Below are positions 42,061 to 51,456 of a stretch of DNA of 64,000 bases, piece by piece. Source of the stretch: Bacteroidaceae bacterium (GTDB lineage Bacteria; Bacteroidota; Bacteroidia; Bacteroidales; Bacteroidaceae); contig JAFXTO010000040.1 of NCBI GenBank assembly GCA_017535725.1, positions 1 to 64,000 on the forward strand, in the 5' to 3' direction. Positions within the stretch are counted from its first letter, which is position 1; each line of letters starts with the position of its first letter. The translations under genes and the position numbers were made by a program. The notes under the pieces were generated by a model. The model ran no database searches, was not told the origin of the DNA, and worked only from the letters and a program-made list of their open reading frames with translations.

Positions 42061-42918
42061 TTATTTGACAAAAACCTTTTTGCCATTTACGATATACATT
42101 CCTTTGCGGGGATTAATCACGCGCTGACCAGCGATGTTGAAGTACTCGGTGGTAGTGCTTGCAGAGTGAACGGACGTTTCACGAACACCCGTACTCTCTT
42201 TCTTGACGAGCACGATGGCTGTGAAGTTGAAGGGATTGCCACTTTCCTTGTTGCATTGAACCATGAGTCTGTCAGTGTCAAGTCTTGCAGCCATATCAAT
42301 GCCCTCAAGGCTGAGTTCTGCATACTCGTTAGTCATGGTCATCGTGGTCTGGTCGCCCAGCTTGCCACCCTCGTCCCATCTGGTGAGCACATTGATGACA
42401 TAATCCGTACGGTTAGCCTCTGAATAGAAGCGGATGGCCTTGTAGTCGCTCCAGTTGATGCCATCGAATGAGGTCTTGGCCACCTCTAATGTACTCCATT
42501 CGTCCATCCAGAAGTAGCCTGTCCAGACTGTATTCTCATCGACATTGTCCTTGCCGTCGCCATACCATATCTTGGTTACGGTGAAGCCTTTGCCGCAAAT
42601 CTCCATTCCGTAGGCCTGAAGACTTGCAAGCATTCCCTGGGTGATGAACACTTCCATTTCGTGCTGATCTGCATAAAGGAAGTGGGCGTAGCGTGTTCCA
42701 GGCAGCATGCCGCCGTTGCTGTGCAGTTCGATGACTTCTCCCGTGGCGTCGGTGAATTCAAAGACGATTTTCTGTCCTACCTGAGCTTCTGCAAACTTAG
42801 CAGCCTCAATAGTCAATGTGTTAGACCAATCTACCGCGTGCGTACCTTCCCAAAGATCTGTGGCCGTAGCGATGGTTGTTGTTGCCATAAGGCATAAGAG
42901 TAAAAATGCTTTCTTCAT
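42061..42918 (-). CDS. Secreted beta-sandwich protein of the fructan locus
   Basis: 285 residues from ATG 42918, which opens a signal peptide (KKAFLLLCLMATTTIATA). Two beta-rich stretches follow (WEGTHAVDWSNTLTIEAAKF and WTGYFWMDEWSTLEVAKTSF), each like a carbohydrate-binding module with surface Trp residues, then the secreted-protein tail (EYFNIAGQRVINPRKGMYIV). No catalytic motif was seen. Its location between two GH32 genes suggests a fructan-binding role, which is inference. It has its own -7 box. Confidence 0.75.
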   Translation of the reverse strand: MKKAFLLLCLMATTTIATATDLWEGTHAVDWSNTLTIEAAKFAEAQVGQKIVFEFTDATGEVIELHSNGGMLPGTRYAHFLYADQHEMEVFITQGMLASLQAYGMEICGKGFTVTKIWYGDGKDNVDENTVWTGYFWMDEWSTLEVAKTSFDGINWSDYKAIRFYSEANRTDYVINVLTRWDEGGKLGDQTTMTMTNEYAELSLEGIDMAARLDTDRLMVQCNKESGNPFNFTAIVLVKKESTGVRETSVHSASTTTEYFNIAGQRVINPRKGMYIVNGKKVFVK

Positions 42919-42961
42919 AATGTTGTTGTTTAAAGGGTTAGACAATTAAATTTTCCGAGTG

Positions 42962-42969
42962 CAAAATTA
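42962..42969 (-). promoter_or_regulatory. -7 box for the secreted beta-sandwich protein
   Basis: TAATTTTG on the minus strand, 43 bases before the start. The gap 42970-43081 also contains the near-palindrome ATCGTTCAATGTAGC/GCTACATTGAACGAT-like words (43020-43051), a hairpin that may end the upstream operon. Confidence 0.5.
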
Positions 42970-43015
42970 CTGCAAACCAACCAAATAGACAATAAGATAT
43001 GTTACATAGGATAAG

Positions 43016-43055
43016 AGAAATCGTTCAATGTAGCATTATTTTACTACATTGAACG
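43016..43055 (-). terminator. Hairpin after the lipoprotein GH32 gene
   Basis: ATCGTTCAATGTAG (43019-43032) pairs with CTACATTGAACGAT (43045-43052 region), loop CATTATTTTA. It lies just behind the stop of the minus-strand GH32 lipoprotein gene and probably ends the susC operon transcript. Confidence 0.6.
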
Positions 43056-43081
43056 ATAATTCATAAAAACCGCTCAAGCCT

Positions 43082-44791
43082 TTACTGCTGACTGACTTTT
43101 ACATCACTGATGGTGACGGAACCACCGTAGTTATTGATGCTCCAGCAGTTCTTCTGGATACCGTAGATGCGCTGGGTGTAGGCACAGACATCGTTGATGT
43201 AGAGCACGAGGACGCTGTTGTCGGTGTAGATGTCGATGTGGTAGGTGTTATCGGCAGGACGCTCAAACAAGTAGCCGTCAGCGGCATCAATGAAGCCCTT
43301 GCCTTCTGTACCCTCCTGCTCGAAGTTCACCTTGCGGTGGTTCTCATCCTCGGGGTTGACGACAATGGTGTAGTACTTCTTAGAATCGGAGCCGCGGACG
43401 AAGGAGATGCCGAACTTATCCCAGTTATTGGAGGTCTTGATAGTGAATGAGATATGATTAGCCGTACCGAGACGTTTATAGAGGACGTAGGCATCGTCGC
43501 CGGAGAGGGTACCACCGTTATAGCCGTTCGACTCCATTACATTAGCACTAACAGCCTGATTATATTTCGAGGCCATAGCAGGCACGGCACCCAAAGTCAG
43601 CGTACCGTCAGTGTGCTGGATAATCTTGTGGCATACCAGCGCACCTGACCAATTGGGCTCGCCATCGGCACCAACGTTGATGTTTTTCTCATGAATGTCA
43701 GCACCGGTGCGGTAGGGACTCCAGCCCCAGATGAGGCGGTCGGCGCCGTTGGAAGCGGTCTTGGCTGCATAGAAGGCGCGGCTGTCGAGCACACCCTCAT
43801 GGCCATCCTTCGGCCAGTTGGCACCTGGATCGTTGAAGCAGGCCTTCAGGGCATCGAAGGTGGGAGCCATCATGTACTTCACCTTGCGGCTCCATGCGGC
43901 ACGGTAACCTTCGCTATAAACCAAGTACCACCAATCACCCATCTTGAAGATGTCGGGACACTCACACATGCGGTCCCATATCATGGGGAAGGAGCCTACG
44001 TGCTCCCACGTCTTCATATCGCTTGACTTGAACTCGGCGAAGCGGAGCTTACTGGCGATGACCATGTGATAGAGGCCATCCTCAGCGGTGAAAATCTGCG
44101 GGTCGCGGAAGTCATTGGCGTCGTAACCGTAATCAGTGCCCTTCAGCTGCCAGACATTATCCTTAGTCCAAGTCTTGAAGTCGGACGAGATGGCACGCAT
44201 CACGACCTCGTGGTTGGGCAGCAGGACGTTGTAGCCAGTGTAATAAATATAGTAGAGACCGTCCTTCTCGTTGTAGATGGCGCAGCCAGTGCCGAGGGAA
44301 GCATCCTGCTGGGCGGTGCTGGTGCCAGTGGGGAGGACTTCACCGAGGGGTGTGTAGTTGGCACCGTCCTTGGTACTGATGCCCCAGAAGGGGTGGTAGC
44401 AGGCACCGTTGTTGTCGTACTCCTGGAGGTAGAGCACCTTGTATTCGCCAGCCTTCTGATCATAGAAGGGCATGGGGTCACCACAGCGTCCGATGGCGGG
44501 CATGTAGTAGGTATTAAAGCCTGCTTCGTCGGTGGGGGCGAAGAAGGTGGTGGTGCCAGCCCAGTCACGGGCAGGGTCGGCTGTGAAGTCGTCGTCGCTG
44601 CAGGAGAGAAGGCAGAAAGCGAGAAGCAGACCCACCCCCCAGCTTGCCCGTCCTCGGCTTAGGAGATAAGCCTCGGTCGCTCGGGGAGCTTGACATTTAG
44701 TCAACCTCCTTTTTCCTCGCTGCCCTGCTAGGGAGGGGAGTAAATACTCTTGCAAGTAGTTATTACTTTTGGAAAATATAGTGGTATTCAT
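43082..44791 (-). CDS. GH32-type surface lipoprotein (fructanase) with C-terminal concanavalin-like domain
   Basis: 569 residues from ATG 44791. The lipoprotein signal is late (LLLAFCLLSCSDDDF at about 50) because the first 45 residues are encoded by a long variant of the palindromic element. The catalytic propeller has GRCGDPMPFYDQKAGEYKVL (Asp region), DANDFRDPQIF and MCECPDIFKMG, matching GH32 catalytic residues. The last 180 residues are a beta-sandwich with ISFTIKTSNNWDKFGISF. Position and build correspond to the surface endo-levanase slot of the Bacteroides thetaiotaomicron fructan locus. Confidence 0.88.
   Translation of the reverse strand: MNTTIFSKSNNYLQEYLLPSLAGQRGKRRLTKCQAPRATEAYLLSRGRASWGVGLLLAFCLLSCSDDDFTADPARDWAGTTTFFAPTDEAGFNTYYMPAIGRCGDPMPFYDQKAGEYKVLYLQEYDNNGACYHPFWGISTKDGANYTPLGEVLPTGTSTAQQDASLGTGCAIYNEKDGLYYIYYTGYNVLLPNHEVVMRAISSDFKTWTKDNVWQLKGTDYGYDANDFRDPQIFTAEDGLYHMVIASKLRFAEFKSSDMKTWEHVGSFPMIWDRMCECPDIFKMGDWWYLVYSEGYRAAWSRKVKYMMAPTFDALKACFNDPGANWPKDGHEGVLDSRAFYAAKTASNGADRLIWGWSPYRTGADIHEKNINVGADGEPNWSGALVCHKIIQHTDGTLTLGAVPAMASKYNQAVSANVMESNGYNGGTLSGDDAYVLYKRLGTANHISFTIKTSNNWDKFGISFVRGSDSKKYYTIVVNPEDENHRKVNFEQEGTEGKGFIDAADGYLFERPADNTYHIDIYTDNSVLVLYINDVCAYTQRIYGIQKNCWSINNYGGSVTISDVKVSQQ
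44629..44740. repeat. Long palindromic element variant inside the lipoprotein GH32 start
   Basis: Outer parts CCCACCCCCCAGCTTGCCCG and CCCTGCTAGGGAGGGGAG, interrupted by inner arms CCTCGGCTTAGGAG / AGCCTCGGTCGCTCGGGGAG. It encodes about 37 residues between start and signal. Partner: 44838-44871. Confidence 0.75.
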
Positions 44792-44837
44792 ATTGTTTGT
44801 TATTTGAGTTATTACTTTTTTATTGCTTTGGGTAACC

Positions 44838-44871
44838 ACTCCCCTCCCTAACAGGGAGGGGCTGGTGGGGT
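44838..44871. repeat. Palindromic element behind the DUF4960-type gene
   Basis: ACTCCCCTCCCTAACAGGGA GGGGCTGGTGGGGT, four bases from the stop of the upstream gene; with 44629-44740 it brackets the intergenic region in inverted orientation. Confidence 0.8.
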
Positions 44872-44874
44872 CGT

Positions 44875-46272
44875 TTATTTTGTTAAATAGTTAATGGCAT
44901 TCTTTGTCATTGTGGCAATGTTCTTATGGTAGTTCTCCTGATAGCCAGGTTCGAGAGTATAGCTATACCAGTCGTAGCAGCCGGAGCCGATGCAGATGAT
45001 GCCTCCCTTGCCGTCATGGGCGGGATATTCCCAAGCAACAACAGCGCCGTCGCCGCCAATGCCGAGGACTTTACCACCGGTGCGGGTCTCCCAAGCAGCA
45101 TGGCTGTCGTAGCCACCCCAGTCGGTGCCGATGTGGTACTGGGCGGTGGAATTGGTGATATGATAGCCAGCGTCGGTGCAATAGACCTCGTTGGCATTGT
45201 CGCCCTGGATGAGGTTCTGCCACAGCGGGTGGTCGTTCTGGCCGTCGAAGATGCGGAAGCTCCACGGTCCGCCGCACAACTCGGCAGCGTCTTCGTTCTG
45301 GCCCCAACAGTTGTTGGGTGTGGTCCACTCGTCATCACCGGTGGCGCCGATGAACGAGGGCAGGTTGGTGGCATAGCGGGTGAGGAAGAGTGCGCCGCCG
45401 TTCTCATAGAAGGCACGCAGCTCGTTCTTCGTGTCGAGGGCGTCGGTAGCCTTAGCCACAAACACGTCGTGACCGTCCACGCCACCATCGACATGCCAGT
45501 GCCACCAGATGACCTTACAATCACTGAGGTCGAGTGTTCCGGCACGCAGGTCGGCGAAGCTGGCATATAGTGAGTTGGCCACGTTGCCAAGCATCCACTC
45601 ACAGGCGACCTTAGCCTCGGAGTCGAGCTCGCTCATGGTGGCGGCGCTGCCAATGAAGAGGGCTGCAGGCTTGTCGATGCAGATGACCGTGACGGTATAA
45701 GTGCTCATGGCCGAATTGTTGGTCACGGTATAAGTGACAGGCTGAGTGAAGTCCGTAGCAGCACCAGAGGCTGGGGTGATGGCGGCGTTCTGGCTATAGG
45801 TGATAGAAGGCACTAGGGTGGTGATGTCTACTCCTGCTGGCACATAGACTGTGATGGTCTTTGCTGCCTGGTCGATGGCTCCGGTGTAAATGTCGTTGAT
45901 AACGAAGGATAGTATGCGTGCCTCGTCATGGAGGACGCTGACGGTCCAGTCGAGGAAGGTTTCGCCGTTGGTGACGTGCAGCACCTGGGCGGCATTCATA
46001 TTGAGAGTGGCACCCTGGGCGATGTTGCAGGCTGCGCCATCGCTGACGGTGAGTGTGGTGACCTTCATGGCAGAGGTCTCATAGACCTCGGGGAGGCGGA
46101 CAACGATAGAGTGCGAGGCGAGGTCGATGGTACCCTCATAATTGTCGAGTGCAAAAGCCTCCACCATGCAGTCGCCAGAAAGTTGTAAATCGCTGGTGTT
46201 ATCCTCGGAGCACGACCATAGCCCACAGACGGCACACAACGCGAAAAATACATATAATAATTTGGTATTCAT
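44875..46272 (-). CDS. Surface glycan-binding lipoprotein, DUF4960 type (levan-binding position)
   Basis: 465 residues with lipoprotein signal (FFALCAVCGLWSCSED). Two or three Ig/DUF5018-like repeats follow (SFVINDIYTGAIDQAAKTIT, VTYTVTNNSAMSTYTVTVI), then from about 210 an alpha/beta domain rich in aromatics (IWWHWHVDGGVDGHDVFVA, FLTRYATNLPSF, WGGYDSHAAWETRTGGKVLG). I relate it to the DUF4960 protein that follows SusD in the B. theta fructan locus and binds levan. The second domain looks like a glutamine-amidotransferase-like fold without enzyme function. It lies on the outer surface. Confidence 0.8.
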   Translation of the reverse strand: MNTKLLYVFFALCAVCGLWSCSEDNTSDLQLSGDCMVEAFALDNYEGTIDLASHSIVVRLPEVYETSAMKVTTLTVSDGAACNIAQGATLNMNAAQVLHVTNGETFLDWTVSVLHDEARILSFVINDIYTGAIDQAAKTITVYVPAGVDITTLVPSITYSQNAAITPASGAATDFTQPVTYTVTNNSAMSTYTVTVICIDKPAALFIGSAATMSELDSEAKVACEWMLGNVANSLYASFADLRAGTLDLSDCKVIWWHWHVDGGVDGHDVFVAKATDALDTKNELRAFYENGGALFLTRYATNLPSFIGATGDDEWTTPNNCWGQNEDAAELCGGPWSFRIFDGQNDHPLWQNLIQGDNANEVYCTDAGYHITNSTAQYHIGTDWGGYDSHAAWETRTGGKVLGIGGDGAVVAWEYPAHDGKGGIICIGSGCYDWYSYTLEPGYQENYHKNIATMTKNAINYLTK

Positions 46273-46299
46273 AATTACAATTCGTTTAATTTTTTGTTT

Positions 46300-48039
46300 T
46301 TACCAGTTGCCAATATTCTGAATATAATTGCCGTTGCTGGCTGAGATCTGCTCGAAGGGGATGGGCAGGTACTCGTCCTTGTTGGCGGTGAAGTGGGCAC
46401 TGGCGTAGATGGCGCAGTGGGGAATCTCCTCGGCGTAGTACTTGTTGAGGACGGTGGCGGCATCGCCCCAGCGAACGAGGTCAAAGAAACGCTCGCACTC
46501 CATTCCGAGCTCCAGACGGCGTTCCATCTTCACAATCCTGACAGCGTCTTCCTTGCTGTAGCTGCCCTTGTAGGTGGAGGCGAACATCTTGATACCGTAT
46601 AGGTGCTGGTAGCTGCTGATCATCTGGGTACTGCCAGCGGCTCGAGTGCGGACGGCATTGACCAGCTTGATGGCTTCGTCGGTTTTTCCCAACTGGGCGT
46701 AAGCCTCAGCGCGCATCAGGAGTACGTCGGCGTAGCGGAAGACGATGCGATTCATGGAGGAGGCCCAGTAGCTGCCCTTGATGAGGTATTGACCGATGAG
46801 GGCGGGATCAACGTTCTGCTTCAGCGAGACGTTGTAGCCGTAGAGGCCATTGGAGCGGCTCCAGATGCTGGTTTCTTCCATCATGTAGTTACGGTTGAAC
46901 ATGTAGGGCAGTCCGGGTATGCCCACAGTGAGGAAGAGGCGCGGGTCGGCGTTGTCGGCGGTCTTGTCATAGTCCTTCTGGTTGAACGTGTCGATGAGGG
47001 GCAGACCGTCGGCACCGGTGCGGTAGGCGTTGACGAGGTTCTGGCTGGGCTTGTAGAAATCGCAGCCACCGTCGGTGGCACCGGGTATGTTGGGCGGGAT
47101 AAGGCCGTAGCTCCAGTTGAGGTTGCCGTAGGTGCTGCCGTCGTTGCGGCTGTACTGAATGGCCCAGAGGCTCTCGCGGCCGTTCTCATACTGCTCCTCG
47201 GGACGGAAGTTGTTGTGCATGTCGTCCTCCAGGCCGTAGTCGGCGTAGAGAGCGGAGTTGGTGAACTCGATGACCTTCTGCAGGTCGGCCTCGTCGATGC
47301 TGGTGACCAGATTGCTGTTGGCGTCATCCTGATGATAAGCCTTGTAGAGATACACCTTGGACAGGAAAGCAGCGGCGGCAGCCTTGGTGGGGCGACCCTT
47401 GTCGGCCTGCGTGGCGGGGAGGGTGTTGTAGGCTTCCATGAGGTCGTTGATGATGAGCTGCCAGCCCTCGTCATTGGTATAGGTGCGGTTGCTGAGGGTG
47501 TTGTACTCGTCGTAGCTCAGATTGGGGTCGATGACGAAGGGGATGTTCTTGTAGAGGCGCTTGAGGAGGAAGTGGGCGTAGGCGCGGAGGAACTTCATCT
47601 CTGCCAGGCGTTGCTGCTTCATGGTGAAGCTATCGTCGCAGGAATTCAGGAGGGCGATGGCACTGTTGACACGGGAGATGCTGTTGTAGAGGCGCACCCA
47701 CATATCATTAATATTCCAGTTGGTGGTCAGGACGCCCTGCTGCACCTCCAGCTGATGGAACACGTCGCCGTCGCTGGTACCACTACCGCCCTTGTAGGCA
47801 TCGTCCGAGCGGACATCGAAGTTCCACATAGAGAAGGAGGAGTTGATGTCCTCGGCAGAGGTGAAGATGGCGTAGGCGGAGATGGCCATGGCCTCTGCGT
47901 TCTCGGGTGATTTCACCTGCTCGTCGCTGAGGGTGCCCTGCGGGGTGTGCTCGTCGAGGAAGTCGGAGCAGGAGATGAGGGTTGCTGTGATACAGCAACA
48001 TACAAAACCTTTGGTAATGAATTGATATATCTTTTTCAT
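46300..48039 (-). CDS. susD: SusD-family fructan-binding outer membrane lipoprotein
   Basis: 579 residues. Lipoprotein signal VCCCITATLISCSDFLDEHT, with the SusD-typical DFLDExTPQG opening. TPR-like helices (FLRAYAHFLLKRLYKNIPFV, AAAAFLSKVYLYKAY) and the C-terminal RKELGxE-type region (EDAVRIVKMERRLELGMECE, FDLVRWGDA) are present. It caps the SusC barrel and captures oligosaccharide. Twelve bases separate it from the susC stop. Confidence 0.95.
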   Translation of the reverse strand: MKKIYQFITKGFVCCCITATLISCSDFLDEHTPQGTLSDEQVKSPENAEAMAISAYAIFTSAEDINSSFSMWNFDVRSDDAYKGGSGTSDGDVFHQLEVQQGVLTTNWNINDMWVRLYNSISRVNSAIALLNSCDDSFTMKQQRLAEMKFLRAYAHFLLKRLYKNIPFVIDPNLSYDEYNTLSNRTYTNDEGWQLIINDLMEAYNTLPATQADKGRPTKAAAAAFLSKVYLYKAYHQDDANSNLVTSIDEADLQKVIEFTNSALYADYGLEDDMHNNFRPEEQYENGRESLWAIQYSRNDGSTYGNLNWSYGLIPPNIPGATDGGCDFYKPSQNLVNAYRTGADGLPLIDTFNQKDYDKTADNADPRLFLTVGIPGLPYMFNRNYMMEETSIWSRSNGLYGYNVSLKQNVDPALIGQYLIKGSYWASSMNRIVFRYADVLLMRAEAYAQLGKTDEAIKLVNAVRTRAAGSTQMISSYQHLYGIKMFASTYKGSYSKEDAVRIVKMERRLELGMECERFFDLVRWGDAATVLNKYYAEEIPHCAIYASAHFTANKDEYLPIPFEQISASNGNYIQNIGNW

Positions 48040-48051
48040 GATGGCTGCTTA

Positions 48052-51000
48052 TTAGAATGACACATTAAGACCGAAGGTGACGTTGAGGGGGATGGGATAG
48101 CCGAAGTTGGCGTTCTCGGGATCTACGCCGGTGAAGCTCTTGCTCTTGATGGTGAAGAGGTTCTGGGCACTGAGGTACACGCGGAGGCGGTCAGCATGAA
48201 TTTTGCCGCAGACCTTCTCGGGCAGGTTATAGCCGAGCTGGACGGTGCGGAGTTTGGCGTAGCTGCCATTCTCGACGAAGTAGCTCGAGACGCGCTTCTC
48301 GTTGTTGTTGTCCATGGTGCTGATGGCGGGGATGTTGCTGCCCATGTTCGTGGGGCTCCAGGCATCGAGCAGACGGTTGCCCTTATTCAGGTTGCTGATG
48401 TTCAGACCGCTCCAGAGGTCGGTCTCACGCTTGAGGTCAGAGATGACATCGACGCCCTGCACACCCTGCCAGAACATGGTGAAGTCCCAGTTCTTGTACT
48501 GCAGGTAGATGTTCAGGCCCCAGGTGAAGTCGGGCACGGGGCTGTAGATCCATTTCTGGTCCTTCTCGTTGATGACTCCGTCCTCGTTGAGGTCCTTCCA
48601 GCGGATGCGGCCGAGGCCGGCACCGTTCTGGGTGGCGTGGTTGTCTATCTCGTCCTGACTCTTGAAGATGCCGTCATAGACGTAGCCGACTTGTGCGCCA
48701 AAGGGATGACCGACAACGCTCTCTACGCCGTTGCCACCAAAGGTGCCACGTGCGGCGATGGTCTCGGGCAACTTGGTCACTTCGTTGCGATAGGAACCGA
48801 TGTTGCCCGTCAGGTCGTAGCTGAAGTGGCCCACGCTGCCACGATAGCCGATGTTGAACTCCACACCTTTGTTCTCCATCTCGCCGGCGTTGATCCACTG
48901 GCTACTGCCTTCACCCATGACACCGATACCGGGCATATAAACAAGGATGTCCTTGGTCTTCTTGTAGTACCACTCAAAGGAGCCGTAGAGGGCGTTGCGG
49001 AAGAGGCCGAAGTCCAGACCGATATTAGTCTGCGTGGTGGTCTCCCACTTCAGGTCGTCGTTACCGAGCTGGTTGCGCTTGAAACCGCTGGGAAGGGTCT
49101 GGCCGCCGTTGGTGCCGGCGATGTCGTAGCTGGTGCCGTAGCTCTGGCCACCAAAGCCAGCCTCGCCGTAGTTGCTCTCGTAGAGTGTGTAGCGGGCAAT
49201 GTTCGAGATTTCCTGGTTACCCGTCTGACCCCAGCTGGCGCGCAGCTTCAGGTTGTCGAGCCAGTTAATACCCTTCATGAAGCCTTCCTCGCTGATACGC
49301 CAACCGGCACTGACGCTGGGGAAGGTTCCGTATTTATTATTCTTACCGAAGCGACTGCTGCCGTCATGGCGAACGGTGAGGCTGGCCAGATAGCGGTCGG
49401 CGTAGGAGTAGTTGATTTTACCAAAGAATGATGTGAGCGTGTAGCCCTCGCCACTGCCGTAAGCCTCGGCCTCGCCCACACCGGCGTTGGGCCACATATA
49501 GTCGGGGTTCAGGATCATGTAGTCATACTTTTTGCCACTGAACCACACGTCATCCTCGCGGTTCAGCTCAACGCCAGCGAGGACGTCGCCGCGGTGCTTG
49601 CCCTTCTCGAAATTGTAGGTGGCAATGGCATTCCACATCCACTTCGTCCAGTGCTCCTGCTTGGCTTCCACGCCGTTGATGGGGTTGGCCACGGTTCCCT
49701 CGGTGATGGGGTACTGGAAGATGCGCTGCTGTTTCTGTGCGTAGTCGAGACCAAAGGTGGTTTTGACGTTGAAGCCCTTGAAGGGGTTGATGTTCAAGTA
49801 GGCATCGCCGAACATGCGCCAGTAGGTGTAACGGTTATCGCTGTTGCGGTCCAGACGGGCCACGGGGTTCTCGCGGTCGGGATAGCCGCCCACAGGACCT
49901 GCGTAGTCTCCGCTGGTGGTGTAGACAGGGAGTGAGGGATTGAACTGCAACACATTCTCCAAGAAGCCGCCAGGCGCCTGCACTTCGCTGGTGCGGTTGA
50001 CGGTTAGGTTCTCACCCACGGTAATCAGGTTGCGCTCGCCCAGTTTGATGAGCTTGTAGTCTGAGTTCACGCGAGCCGAGAAACGGTCAAAGTCGCTCTG
50101 CTTGATAATACCCTTATTCTTATAATAGCCGAGGGAGAAGAATGACGATCCGCGTTCGCTGCCGTTGCTCAGCGAGACGTTGTACTGCTGAATGACACCC
50201 GTGCGGGTGGTCTCGTCGAACCAATCTGTGTCGGCGGCAGGGGTGGTGCCGGCGGCATCCAGATATTTGCTCATGGTGATGCCGTTGATGGTGGGCACGC
50301 CCTGCTGGTTGTAGGTCCAGTCGTAGCGGTAGCCGAGGCCGTTCTGGTTGGGGTCGAGGCCATCGTTGACATATCCCTGCCACATCACCTGTCCGAACTC
50401 CTTGGCATTGAGCACGTGCATTTTGTGGGCGTAGGTCTGCACGGCTACCGAGCCGTCGAAGTTGATTTTCACTTTGCCCTCCTTGCCCTTCTTGGTGGTG
50501 ATGATGATGACACCGTTGGCAGCGCGGCTACCATAGATGCTGGCCGAGGCAGCGTCCTTCAGCACCTGTATGCTCTCAATGTCGTTGCCGTTGAGCTCGT
50601 GCATACCAGCCTTAGTGGGCACACCGTCGATGATATAAAGCGGGTCGTTGTTGTTGAGCGTGCCCACACCGCGGATGCGCACCGTGGCGGCACCCGAGGG
50701 TGAACCGTCGGCGGAGATGTTCATGCCAGGGACGCGGCCCTGCAGAGCCTTGATGGGGTTGTTCTCATTCTGCTTGGCAATCTCATCCACGCTGACCACG
50801 CTCACGGCACCTGTGAGGTCAGCCTTGCGCTGAACGGTGTAGCCGGTGACCACGAGTTCATTCATCTCCGAGGCGGCCTCGCCCATGGTCACGGTCATGC
50901 CGTCCTTGGCCGCAACCTCCTGGGTCTCGAAACCCATGAAGGAGACTACGAGGGTGGCACCACGGGACACCGAAATCTTGAACTTACCGTCCATGTCGGT

Positions 51001-51165
51001 AATCGTGCCGTTGGTCGCGTTGCCTTTTTCTCTTACCGTGGCACCAGGCAGACCCTCGCCGAGGTCGTCGAGCACTGTGCCACTGATGTCCACTTGCTGC
51101 GCCCAGAGCGCTGTGCCAGCAAGAATGAGCGCGAGGCTCATCAACAATCGTCTTAGCTTTTGCAT
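48052..51165 (-). CDS. susC: SusC-family TonB-dependent fructan transporter
   Basis: 1037 residues, outer membrane. Signal peptide (LLMSLALILAGTALWAQ), a carboxypeptidase-like regulatory domain (VDISGTVLDDLGEGLPGATV), TonB-box/plug region (YIIDGVPTKAGMHELNG, VLKDAASASIYGSRAANGVI, with the SusC-typical triple ASIYGSR) and a 22-strand barrel ending in Phe (NVTFGLNVSF). It imports fructo-oligosaccharides with TonB energy. First gene of the operon; transcription is likely controlled by the sensor/regulator directly upstream. Confidence 0.96.
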   Translation of the reverse strand: MQKLRRLLMSLALILAGTALWAQQVDISGTVLDDLGEGLPGATVREKGNATNGTITDMDGKFKISVSRGATLVVSFMGFETQEVAAKDGMTVTMGEAASEMNELVVTGYTVQRKADLTGAVSVVSVDEIAKQNENNPIKALQGRVPGMNISADGSPSGAATVRIRGVGTLNNNDPLYIIDGVPTKAGMHELNGNDIESIQVLKDAASASIYGSRAANGVIIITTKKGKEGKVKINFDGSVAVQTYAHKMHVLNAKEFGQVMWQGYVNDGLDPNQNGLGYRYDWTYNQQGVPTINGITMSKYLDAAGTTPAADTDWFDETTRTGVIQQYNVSLSNGSERGSSFFSLGYYKNKGIIKQSDFDRFSARVNSDYKLIKLGERNLITVGENLTVNRTSEVQAPGGFLENVLQFNPSLPVYTTSGDYAGPVGGYPDRENPVARLDRNSDNRYTYWRMFGDAYLNINPFKGFNVKTTFGLDYAQKQQRIFQYPITEGTVANPINGVEAKQEHWTKWMWNAIATYNFEKGKHRGDVLAGVELNREDDVWFSGKKYDYMILNPDYMWPNAGVGEAEAYGSGEGYTLTSFFGKINYSYADRYLASLTVRHDGSSRFGKNNKYGTFPSVSAGWRISEEGFMKGINWLDNLKLRASWGQTGNQEISNIARYTLYESNYGEAGFGGQSYGTSYDIAGTNGGQTLPSGFKRNQLGNDDLKWETTTQTNIGLDFGLFRNALYGSFEWYYKKTKDILVYMPGIGVMGEGSSQWINAGEMENKGVEFNIGYRGSVGHFSYDLTGNIGSYRNEVTKLPETIAARGTFGGNGVESVVGHPFGAQVGYVYDGIFKSQDEIDNHATQNGAGLGRIRWKDLNEDGVINEKDQKWIYSPVPDFTWGLNIYLQYKNWDFTMFWQGVQGVDVISDLKRETDLWSGLNISNLNKGNRLLDAWSPTNMGSNIPAISTMDNNNEKRVSSYFVENGSYAKLRTVQLGYNLPEKVCGKIHADRLRVYLSAQNLFTIKSKSFTGVDPENANFGYPIPLNVTFGLNVSF

Positions 51166-51208
51166 TGTTTTGTTTGTTAGTGAATGATGTTTGTTGGTTT
51201 TGCTGGTG

Positions 51209-51216
51209 CAAAGGAC
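51209..51216 (-). promoter_or_regulatory. Weak -7-like box before susC
   Basis: GTCCTTTG on the minus strand, 43 bases before the susC start. Its first two bases deviate from TA, fitting a promoter that needs an activator; AraC-type half sites may lie in 51217-51290 (TTGAACATTTGTTACTTTGC), but I cannot define them. Confidence 0.35.
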
Positions 51217-51321
51217 GGTATAATATATAAAGGTGTAGATAAAGAATCGTTCATCCCCTTGAACATTTGTTACTTTGCAACAAATATGAAAGAGGATGAA
51301 CGATATTTACAAGGTGGAAAA

Positions 51322-51425
51322 GTTGACGAGTTGACGAGTTGACGAGTTGACGAGTTGACAAGTTAACGAGTTGACAAGTTAACAAGTTGACAAGTTAACA
51401 AGTTGACAAGTTGACGAGTTGACAA
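51322..51425. repeat. 8-bp tandem repeat array, 13 units
   Basis: Thirteen consecutive GTTGACGA, GTTGACAA or GTTAACAA units between the regulator stop and the susC upstream region, then CCGCTCGAGCTTGCTCGC, a short form of the dispersed GC-rich element (51429-51466). Confidence 0.9.
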
Positions 51426-51456
51426 CGTTTCCGCTCGAGCTTGCTCGCTTGACACT

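Noticed and set aside
46603-49431. Long plus-strand frames opposite susD and susC
   Set aside because: Repetitive Val/Gly/Glu composition and no homology; typical antisense shadows.
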